Source: Cavenderia fasciculata (lineage: Eukaryota > Evosea > Eumycetozoa > Acytosteliales > Cavenderiaceae). From it: a stretch of DNA of 64,000 bases. Shown in pieces: positions 1 to 10,957 of this stretch. Every line of letters starts with the position of its first letter. Positions within the stretch are counted from its first letter, which is position 1. A program made the position numbers and the translations under genes. Below the pieces are notes generated by a model. The model had not been told where the DNA came from and made no database searches. It was given only the letters and a program-made list of their open reading frames with translations. The stretch is taken from the NCBI RefSeq assembly GCF_000203815.1, contig NW_004457703.1, positions 434,001 through 498,000 on the forward strand. Direction: 5' to 3'.

Positions 1-1554
1 AAAAAAAATAAGTAAAAGTATCTATATTAAAATTATTATTATTATAATTTACCAAAAGCATTTTGTAATTGAATAACTTCGTTTCCAATAGTTAATGAAA
101 GAGTGGCAGATGGGTTTTCAGCATTGAATTGACCCGTCAAACATGTAATAGTAGTCCATGTTGTTGGTTGTTGAATAGTACACACAACTCCATCAATGGT
201 TAACAGAGTAGGGTGGTCAAAAAAGGTACCAGTGATTGTGACATACTCTGAACCAGAAATGATCAGCTTTCTTGATAGAATATTTCCAATTTGTGAAGCT
301 AAAATAAAGAAGAGAAAGAGTATAAATAAATATTAAATAAATATTAAATAAATATTAAATAAATATTAAATAAATATTAAATAAATAATAAATAAATACC
401 ACTAGAAGTGACATAAGTAAATGGTGCTGGCGCTCTATTTAAAGTTCCATAGCTAACATCGGGTCTTAGTTCTAGATAAGAACCTGGAGCAATGTTGGGA
501 ATGATTGGAAGTGTACAAGTGACCAAGCCATTTAAAAGATTTGCGCCTTGACATACGATTGAAAATTGACCACCAACTTGAACAAAAACAACTTGCAAGT
601 TATCAATTGGTCTATTGATATTAACATTGGCAGTAAAAGTTATTGCTTGAGCTTGACCGGAATAACCTCGGATTGGATTCATTCCCGTTAATATTAGATA
701 ATCTAATTAAATTAAATTTAAATTAATAATAATTAATAATTAATATACTCACTCCAACATATTCAATATAAATATAAATATAATATAAATACCATTAACA
801 TATATAGAAGTGATAGACACAATGTAATCGGCTGGAGGATTGTAAAGGGATTGGTATTTGATTTTAGCGAGAAGAGTTGTTGGGGTATTGGGTGTTGATG
901 CCAACGTGCATCTAATGGTTGTATCTGCAATGGGATATTGAACAATACAAGGTATATCCTGTATTTGATCTGCTACAAAGAACACTTCTATGACATCACT
1001 AAAACTAGCGATGGGAATGAGATTTTCACCATAAATATCAATCTCCACATTTTGTAAATCAGTTAAAAGGTGTGATGTTGAGAATCCTATAATTTTTGAA
1101 GACTCTTTTAAAAAAAAAAAAGGTCAGCATTTAATTTTTCTTTCTTTAAATAAATAAATAACATACGTGCAAAATAGACCTGGACCGGGTTATAGTTGTC
1201 TACAACAATCTGGTATGTAAGAACGACACCGCGTGGAGGAGGATTTCTTTGGGTAGATTGATCAAAACTAAAGACATGAATCAAATCACTGATACTGCGT
1301 TCAAACTCCATTTGGACATCGTAAGTGATTGCATCACTTCTTCGTAAGACAACAGAGAGTTGGGAAGGATCTGCAACAACATTGTCCAGAGTGATCCAAA
1401 CCACATCACCTCCATAGAATATTGTTGGTTCGACATTGAATGATTCTACTGTGAGAACTAAAGTGGATAGTAGCAATAGACAAGATAATAGAATCATAAC
1501 AAAGAAATGATCTTTGCCATAATAATAAGAATCTTTTTTTCGCTTTCTCTCCAT
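1..1554 (-). CDS. IPT/TIG-repeat surface protein, N-terminal part (runs off the window)
   Basis: Exons 1554..1167, about 1104..793, 702..400 and 298..53, all joined in phase 1 with GT..AG borders; the gene continues past position 1. The start at 1554 gives a Lys/Arg-rich head before a long hydrophobic stretch (about residues 18-36). The in-frame Met at residue 20 would give a cleaner signal peptide (ILLSCLLLLSTLVLTVES), so the true start is open. The extracellular part is made of beta-rich repeats of about 90 residues with paired Cys and the pattern 'ITGTFF...LTIDGVVC...ITC', which is typical of IPT/TIG (Ig-like E-set) domains. In dictyostelids such proteins act in cell-cell contact or recognition; that role is family inference. 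It is divergent from the TIG gene starting at 2427. No membrane anchor is visible because the 3' end is missing. Confidence 0.75.
322..397. repeat. AT-rich tandem repeat inside an intron
   Basis: About six copies of an 11-base unit (ATTAAATAAAT) fill most of the third intron of the leftmost TIG gene. It is a simple low-complexity expansion. Confidence 0.8.
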
Positions 1555-2426
1555 AATTTATCTCTTTCTCTCTCTCTCTATCAATATATAAATATAAATG
1601 TTGAAAGAAATAGATAGATAGATAGATAGATAAATAATTATTATTGAAGAGGTTTTTTGTTAATGTTTACAAAAAGAGAGAGGAAACGAGTGAAGTGAGG
1701 AGGAGGCCAATAGAACAAGAGTTCAAAGCAAACTTGTGTGTGTTAATATCTGTCATTTAACGCATTTGTTGTTTATGTTGCGATCCACCCGTCACTCTGT
1801 ACTCGGTCTGCATGCTTGCATATGACATACATGTATCATATTATAGGTAGGTGGTCTGGTCGTAAAAAACACCATCAGAAAGTCCATCTTTGCAAGGCAA
1901 AAAAACGAGTGGAACCCCAAACCGTGCACGCAGATTTATTCGTAAATCGCACCACATGACTCCCTTTTCATGGCCACGATATACCCAGTATGTAGCCTAC
2001 ACAAGCAAGCATAGACTATAGCCAAAGGGCCTATCCATCTTATTTTCACGGTCTGTTCATCGAATCACTCGTACGAGACCTCCACTCCTCCCAATGTAAA
2101 CCAAACTTATAGTAGTTCTTAAACGATGATAACGATATCGTGACACAAACGACGACCTTCTCTGTCAAGCAAGCAAGCAACTTTGCAAGCTTGAAACGAA
2201 ATGAATGCCTCTCCTCGTTTGTTTGTGCTAGCTATTATACCAACTATAAACTTAAAGGTCTACAATAGAAAAGATAGAAAGATAGATACAAACAGGTAGA
2301 AATAGACAGATAGAGACAGATAGAGATACATTCTTATTTATATTTATATTTATAACAATAATAATAAATTAGACAAGTATTGACAGCTGACCAAGCAAGC
2401 AGTTGCTTATTTTTAACTTCAAAAGT
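1555..2426. promoter_or_regulatory. Shared divergent promoter of two TIG genes
   Basis: This 872 bp region lies between two divergently transcribed surface-protein genes and has no convincing ORF. It is richer in G and C than other spacers here. CAAGCAAGCA-type motifs recur at about 1995, 2165-2180 and 2393-2402, with a related GCAAGCTTG near 2185 and GCATGCTTGCAT near 1810. GATA repeats lie at 1612-1633. These repeated motifs could be binding sites; this is inference only. Confidence 0.55.
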
Positions 2427-5400
2427 ATGAAAATCATCAGCAGCTCCACACTTTTATTATTATTGGTGTGTTTGCTTGCTTTTTTATCTGAGACGCTCGC
2501 ACAACGTATGTATTGTAGTGAACTTCACCACCCATCATTATTATTTTTACTTTGCATATTTATTTAATTTTATTTATTTATATGTATAATCATTAGATTG
2601 TTATAAAGACCCAAATAATGTTAGAAATTGGTGGGTAGTTAGAAAACTACCAGGTAGTAATCATTACATCTACTTTGATGATACAGGTGCCATTGAAGGT
2701 GGTTCAGAGTATCGTGACAGATTAAGTTTACTCGTATCGAGATTAGGTGATCAAGGTACTGAATACTTTGCATTTAATAATAAACCTTATTACAATGACT
2801 TTGAGGAGGAGCCAAAAACCAAACCACCAAGCTACGGAGAGATTGCACCACAAGTCGTAAAACAACTAATTCAGAGGACTGAATCGCTCAAATCCCTTTC
2901 CAAGGGTATCGTATCGTACAGTACATCAAGTAGATCAGGTTACCATTTAAAGCATTCGTTACAAGGCTTCCCAGTACCTATCAGACCATCTACTACAGGA
3001 TCACCATCAGCGTCATCATCTGTCAAGACACCACTCACACATCCAAATGAATGGTTACCAACAGACTTTGTAACCGATCCCAAGGAGATAGATACTACTA
3101 GTCTTTCGTATGGACATATCTTTATCTGTCAATCTTTTGATAATATCGATACAAGTCAAATTGCTAAAGCATTGGATGCAGCCGATCCATACATTTATGC
3201 TACCAACATTGTAGATAGTGCCTCTAGATCGTTGCTTGCACCTTTATTTATCGAAAATAGAACACCTGCAACCTCATCCTCTTCATTGGACGGTAGTATT
3301 AAATCATCTTCAAGTGTTACATCTCTATGGCAATCAACAGCTTCAACTTTAAGTTTAAGTTTAACTTTACCTTTAAAATATGTATGTAATATAATCATAA
3401 TATATATAGTATGATTGATCATTATATTAATATTTGTCTTTTTGATTTTAGAAAATGAATGGAATTAAAAATATTATTGAAGTAAAGATTCCAAATAGAT
3501 TTTCAGAGGTGTTTGGTATTCCAGTTGGGTCATCACAATTCTCATCAAATCTAGAGATGAATAGTATTGCATTCTCGGATTCCAATATTTTGGAAAGTGG
3601 TACACTTTGTGTTGGTGATTTTGGTTATGCAACCACTCAACCAGGTACCATTGTTTGTGTTGCACAAGTTCCAGCCAACATTCTCAAGTTTATGCGTATG
3701 TGTACAAACAAGTATGTTGTTTCGGTTGATGGTCAAGAACAGGTGGTTACATCACACATCACATTCAACGGACCATTGTTGATTGACACGAGTGTTGCAG
3801 AGGGTGGTGGCAAGCCAATACCACCAAGTTACACAACACAATACTACCAAGCATTATCGAGTGCTGGTAATCTATTGCCACATACTGCCTACTCTCATCT
3901 TCCAACTGACATGCTGTCTGTTGGTTGTAATAGATTTTGTCTCAATAGTTTTATGGAAGGTTTGACTCAAAGTACTGACAAGAATGGGTTTATTACCTAC
4001 TCTGAATCACGTCCTCAAACCATCCAAGTTTACCTCACCTCAACAATGCCAGGTTCTGTAGCAGTCTCTGTCACACAAGACCTATCCCAAAAGATCGTTC
4101 CATTTACCCAGTTAAAGGGTGCTCTCTTCCCAAGCCAAGATACTGATAACAATATTGTACTTGTTTATCGTACTCTCCAAATGCTTGCCGATATTGTCGA
4201 CAAACGAATCATTCAAGAAGGATCACTCTTGATTGACGACTTGTCATTTATCTTGTCCATTGCACCTAATAATGTCGGTCTTGTCAACGGTCTCGCCAAC
4301 ACACCAATCAACCTTGCTTCTCCTTGCTTGGAAGAGGTATTACGTGCATTCTCCCATGCACTCATCAAATCAGTATCCAACAATCATTATACGATGTCTC
4401 TGCATTGTTATTCCAACACCATCCACCATCATTCAGAATCATCAAGTTATTTTGTTCCTTCTATCGTGGTCTTGTAATGCCATGTCCGTGACACTTGGTC
4501 AACTTGCATTCCCAACACCTACAACGCAACCATCTTTTAGATAGTTGTACTGGTATGCCTGTTGATATTGAAAACTATCGTAACGATCGTGAAGTATCAC
4601 CATCCAAAGGAATCTACAACGAGGGTTGGGTAACTGCCTATCTCTACGATTTGATCGACTCTAGTGATGATTCTGACCAAGGTATTCTTCCAACGACCCA
4701 ACAACACCGTCGTGCCCTTTTAGATGCCAATTCCGATCATCCAGTACCACTCTACGCCATCGTCGAATCTATCCAAAAGGTTGTACAAGTTTCAACTCAA
4801 CCAAGTGTCCTTGACTTTACCAATTCATTGGTCGCCGTCTTACAAACCAGAAAGCTGGTTCGGGAGTTGTATTCAATTGATACTATCATGCAATACAATA
4901 ACATGTTTTATATGTGTCCTGTAACCCCTGGTCCAGCCCCTCCCCTTCCAAGTGACAGAGACCCAACATTACAAGAATTCTTTATGTCTAAATTGGTTGG
5001 TGATGCTGATATTCATGCACTGCCATTACAACAAATAGAAACCATCCTTTCATTGTGGGCACAAGACGACAACACACCAATCATGAAAAATCAAGCTCTT
5101 CAATACCTTTATTCTAATGCCTATAAAAATATGGTTGGTGATCCAAAACTAACCAACATTCTCAAACCTTTTGACCCATCAATGTGTCAATTTGGTTCGT
5201 TGGATCGTCCCATCACACCACTTGGTATTCAACTTTTAACAAAGTATTTGGGAATGGTGAGAGATATTGGAGTCATCACTGAACAACATCTTGGTGGTGT
5301 TTTAACAGTTCGAACCTACAAGGATATTTCAGTTGTCTTGTTTAAAGATAAAATATGCTCGTTTACGGTAACCAACAATATTCACCAAGCAGTCAATCAA

Positions 5401-8400
5401 TGTCCATGTACCCCAATGGTCAAATCAATTACACCTCTTAGTGGTCCATTAACTCGAGTCACTCAATTAACTATAACTGGTCGTAATTTGGAGAATTCCT
5501 ACTTTAAAGTAGCAGAGGTTGATTGCATGTCAAATTCAGGTTCAATCGATCCTGGTCTAGAAACATTGATTTGCGAGTTTCCAACATTTGCCGGTACCCA
5601 CACCATAACCTATGGTAGAGAAGGTGGAGCTTCTCTTAATTGGATCTCAGTGACTACATTTTCATTCACAGTCGATGCACCTCAAATCAATCGTATTACA
5701 CCTAATACAAACGTCCCAACAAACTATGCAATGGTAGCTATTTATGGAACCAACTTTTTCCCACCACCTTTAACGGGTGACATAGCCAATCTTGATGGTA
5801 TCCAATTATTCATCAATCAAGTAGAATTCCCTATAGAGACAACAGATCATGTCGGATCAGAAAATATTATTTATTTTAAAACTAATAATGTTGGTACAAC
5901 TAAGTATGTAAAAAAAACAAACAAAATGAATATTTAATTAAATTATTAATTTTTTATTTGTTTATTTTAGTTTTGTTTCAATTATGGTTAAAGGAAAAGA
6001 ATCAAATATGATAAATATTATAATGTCAGCACCTACAATTTCATCAATTAATATTTTCCCATTGACAAGTTTACGTACCAATCCTGAAAATATTAAAACA
6101 CCTATTACTGTCACAGGATCAAACTTTGGTCTAAATGAAGAAGAAATCACTGCATTTGTTGGTCCAAATGAATGTGATAGCATAGAGGTTATCAACCAAA
6201 ATTCGTTTATTTGTAATGCACCAACTGGAAAAGGTACGGGTCACCGAGTAAAGGTTCAAATCGGTGATCAAGAGGTGACCTTTGCCTTTAAAACCCTCGA
6301 TTACGCCCAACCATCAATCTACCAAGTTATCGTCAATGGAACCTATCCAACTGGTCCAACCAAATTTTTCTGGATTGTAGGAACTGATTTTGGTACAACT
6401 CAATCAGATCAAACTAATATCCATGTTTATTTCAAGCATCAAGATACAAAACTCAAAGAACTTCACCCCAAACCAGCATATTGCCAAAATGCACTAGAGT
6501 TGTGCCAAGATTTCCCTTTTATTTATTATAATTCTTTTGATCAAGAACCTAAAGAAGATGGCGAGGAGGTTTGGGTACCATCCAAAGATATCGAACAAGC
6601 CAACAAAAATGAACCAAATTTGGAATGTCTCATTTGTTATTTTGGAAGTGCAGTTGGAGCTGGATGGGAGATTGAAAGTGTAGAGTTTGATGGAAGAAAA
6701 TCTTCTTTTAATCAATCTGCAAGTAACTCGGGTTACCTCAAAGAACTAAAATATTCTCTTCCATTTGTCGACGAGGTGAAGGCAGATCGTGGCTTGCCAA
6801 CAAGAGGAGGTGAAACATTCCGTCTCATTTCCGAAGAAGGTGTATTCCCTCCAAACGAAATGCTCAACACTGAAACCGACCCAGATACTGGTGAATCTAC
6901 TCCAAAAAAACGTTTTGAAATTGACTCTACCTATAGTAACATAACAATTGGTAGTTTTAAAGTCGATTTTGATCGTATAAATTGGAAAGACTCTAAAACG
7001 ATTGATGCGACTTTACCACCTGGATATGGTACCAATTTAATTATTAAATTATATGTTGGTAAACAATTTGCAGAGAGTAAAAAATTTAGTTATGATCGTA
7101 TGTATAGATTAGAGATATTAGATTAGATAGATAGATAGATATTTGGTTTGTTATTTTTTATACTAATTTTTATTATTTATTTTTAGCACCTCGATTATTC
7201 ACAGAATATTTTAAAGGACCTGAAGAAGGAGGAAATCTAATTCAAATTTGGGGAGAAAATTTCTTACCCTTTCAATTTTCTCATCAATACTCAACACCAA
7301 CCCCAACAATGACAGTAAAAATCAATTCAAGGCAATGCCGTCACATTTTATGGTACGACTATAACCGTATTGCTTGTACGGTGCCTTCTGGAGCAGGAGA
7401 AGGATTGCATATTGACGTGATTATTGGTGGACAAAAAGCTAGAATTGTCAACGATTATTACTCTTATTATCGCAACGAAGATGAACCTCCATCTATTTGG
7501 ACCTTGCTTTACATCATCATTTCATCGCCCACAAGCGTCGCTATTACTGGTGGGCATAGATTCTTGACCTACGGAGGTAACGCTGCTCGTTTTAACGGTT
7601 ACCAACAAGTGGAACAAGAAGATTTGGATACTGGAGAAACGAGAGTGATTGAACTGACGAGATTTGGATTTGAACGTCACGCTTCTGGCTTGTTGCTCTC
7701 CTCCTCTGTCGTCGCCGCCGATGGACCACCTGAGCCTGGAACTATCGTTCTCAGCTTTGTCATTCCACCAGGTGGTGGTCGAGTTGGGCACAGATACGTT
7801 GATGGTCTATTCCGTAGTCCCCTCAACATACTACTCTCTTACAAATCACCCGTGCTGACCAACGTCAATTTCATGCAATCGGGGTACCTCTTACGACTAC
7901 AAGGTTCAGACTTGGGTCTTCCTCAATTCCGCGGTGATATTTCCATTCAAGTTGGTTCTACCAAGTGTTCTCTTCACAGCATTTCAATGGATGCTGCAAC
8001 GGCCACATGTTACAATTTCAAGGCCATTTGTAAGAAAAACCAACCCGACCTGATCGTTACCATCACCTTTAAGAGACAAACATCCAACTTTTACACTTTG
8101 CCTCCCAACCCAAGTTGTTCAGACGAAGTTGATAAACCAAGACCAAAAATCCCAACACTTGTTATCGTCGGCATAGTCGCTGTTCCCGTTATTATTGGTA
8201 TTGTATGTTTTATTTTTGCACCCGAATGCCTTGCCCTTGCCCTTGCTATCTCAGGCATGACAAAGGGAACATCAACTGTCTTTGCCATCTTTTATGGTAT
8301 CTATACAGTGGCACAATTAACAAATGCGGTCGATGCACTCTCTGTCCTCACACGAGAAGAGTTTGTTGTCAACAAATCAAATGTAAAAGTTGTAGTTAAA

Positions 8401-10464
8401 AGTGGAACAGTCGTTAAAACTTATTATTCTGGTGATACCATTCCAGCCCTCTCTGATCCATTTGCAGTTATTGAAATTTATGATTTAGGTATGAAGAGAA
8501 AATTAATTATTTAATATTTAAATTAATTAATATTAATCTTTCTTTTATTTTATATTATTTTCTAATATTTTAAATTTATTTTTTATAGGATTATTTTCAA
8601 TGTTACCATTAATACCACAAGAAGGTATGCCAATTTATTTGGAATCAATTTATTATACAGTTCCACAATTTTATTTAGATGGAATGGAAATGACATGTTC
8701 AAGTGTTGAAGATACTACATCTGCTACTTCACCAATGATGATTCAATGTTTGGTACCACCATATGTTGGAGGTGACCTTACCAAAGAGGTTGTCGTCAAA
8801 TTGAGTGGTCAATCAATGTCAGAGACCTATTCAATTACCTACGAAGGAGAACCAATCCCTCTGCCCTATGTCGATTATTTCAAAGGAAGAGTTTATTATG
8901 ATCAAAACAACAACAATATTTTCAACTCTGCTATTGATCGTCCAGCCGAAAATATTCTTATTCAAATCAAACAAGGTTCAACAGTGGTAGCTCAAACAAT
9001 GACCAATATGGATGGTTATTATGCATTCCCCAGTGTCGATGTTACTTCGATGACACCCAAACCAACTCTCTATGTGTTACCAAGCCAACAACAACCAGAA
9101 CACCATGTAACCCAACCACTTTCGTTTATCATCCCAAGAAACAACCTCCGAGTAAAAGCAACTTTTTCAGGAACTGATATAGCTTTACTCGTCGAGTTAC
9201 AAGATTATGGGTGTCAAGGAACTACAACTACACCACCATCAAACAACATTGCACCAAACGAGAATGTTGATTTGCAATACGGTCTTTACCAATATACCTA
9301 CGGTAATGATGGTTTGATTATACCAGGTATGGCATTTTGGCCATCATTCCAATCGTATTGTATGATGACATTATTTGAAAATTATTTCTTAATTGGTTAT
9401 AGTATGTAGTAGTAGAAACAAAAAAAACAAAAAAGATATATTAATTTATATATTAACTATTTATTTATAGAACATAGATATGATTATCAATTTTATTTTG
9501 ATATAAATTCAAATGGTAAGATGGACCCATCAGAAATTGGATTGGAGTATTATATGCCTAGAGCATCGATTAAAGCAATATCAAACCAACCAAAATTATT
9601 AAAGAGAGATATCGTGGTTGACAAGGCCACAAGAAAGACATGGGTTGATTTTGCAGCCAACACTGATCTATATTTCTACAACGATATGCCATCGGAAATC
9701 ACAAACTACACCATTGCTCTCAATGGATACGGTTTGTCCATCCCAAATCCAACAGTCGCCACTCGTTTAACAGTAAACGTCCCAATGTTTATCGAAACAA
9801 CACTTGTTACCATGTTTGGCAAACAAAGTGGTGGATTAGTTACCGACTTTACTCTATCATTGCCATTTGGTCAATTCGCAGCTTCCTACTTTGACAATAT
9901 GAGACCACTATTTTCATTTAATCAAGCTGTCATTAAACTTGATTCAGATGGTGATATTCTTGTTAAAGTTTTTAAAGATCTCGATGGTTCCTTGGTTGGA
10001 TCTTATCCAACAGGTTCATCATCAGGTATTCAAGAATATACAATTCCTTTGGTTGGTCATACTATTGAAGTTATTGATAGATGTATGTAGAAGAAATATT
10101 TAGACAGAACCAAGAGTTACAACAAACAATATATTGAAATAAGCAACTAACTAATCTTTTTTAAATTAATTATTTTCTTTTTTTTTTTTTTTTTTTAGCA
10201 ATTTTTACCAAAGTAGAAAGAAGTCAAGGATTATTAACAATTGAAATTACAGATAGATTCAATATATTTAGAAATGTCAGATATTATATGGAGGGTGAAG
10301 ATTTAGAATGCCAACGATTCGTCGACGCACCAACCATTTGCCACCGTGAGATTTTTGGTGATGAAGATGTTGTCATCATGACATCAATATCAATTATTCT
10401 AGATGATTCTCCTTTATCATATCAATATTTCTTTACAATTATGCCTTCTGATCCCACAAGTTAA
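2427..10464 (+). CDS. Large secreted/membrane protein: DNase II-like pseudo-domain, TIG repeats, SdrB-like domain
   Basis: Exons 2427..2505, 2597..3381, 3452..5903, 5971..7097, 7187..8488, 8589..9401, 9471..10082 and 10199..10464; about 2,480 residues. A signal peptide (MKIISSSTLLLLLVCLLAFL) precedes a DNase II-like region at residues 27-370: 'WWVVRKLPG', 'LKHSLQGFP', 'GHIFICQSF' and 'LCVGDFG..TTQPGTIVC' match family landmarks. The two HxK catalytic motifs read LSK (about residue 126) and NSI (about 324), so nuclease activity is unlikely. TIG domains follow (about 4,9-7,9 kb). A 55-residue hydrophobic patch at about 8150-8320 may be one or two membrane helices. The 8870-9050 region ('GRVYYDQNNN...DGYYAFPS') resembles SdrB/Cna-B domains. 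Within exon 3 the coding frame changes three times between about 4380 and 4535, probably single-base errors or recent decay; all downstream splice phases fit once one net base is allowed for. D. discoideum-type TIG proteins act at the cell surface; the role here is unknown. Confidence 0.75.
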
Positions 10465-10957
10465 AAAAAAAACAAAACAAAAAACAAAAAGAGAAATAAT
10501 AATAATAATAATAATAAACAAAACTACAGATATCTTTACCCAGCTCAAATTCAATGAAAAACGAGTAGAGATGAGGCCGCCGTTTTTTTTTTCAAGATTG
10601 GAGATGGTCATCAAACCCTGGGTATATGATGGTATTCAACCTTATAATAATATTCACGCAAACATGCATGAAGAACGGGGTGGGTACATTGATCATGAGG
10701 GGTGTGATCAAGTACAAGAGGTGGGTGGATACCACCACAATTCATTTTGTTTTTTTCGCTTTGTGCATGGGTGAATTGATAATTGTTATAATTTGAGCTG
10801 ACATAATATAATATATATAGTCTCTTGTAGACGACATTTAATTCATTCATTTGTTGTTTTTAAAAAATATAATATAATATATAGAAATAAATAAATATTT
10901 ACAAAAAGTAGTAGAATTAGATATATTAAAGAAAGATAAGAATAGAGAATTAGAAAA
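10465..10957. other. Intergenic spacer, nothing recognised
   Basis: A-rich 3' flank (A runs and AAT repeats to about 10530), then a stretch of mixed composition (10600-10760), then an AT-rich promoter with TATAATATATATAG before the acyl-CoA oxidase start. The open frame crossing 10403-10774 is the tail of the previous gene in another frame and has no protein-like composition. Confidence 0.6.

Noticed and set aside
4375-4540. Programmed frameshifting as the reason for the frame changes
   Set aside because: Three shifts in 160 bases in both directions, with no slippery site plus structure; base errors or recent decay explain it more simply.
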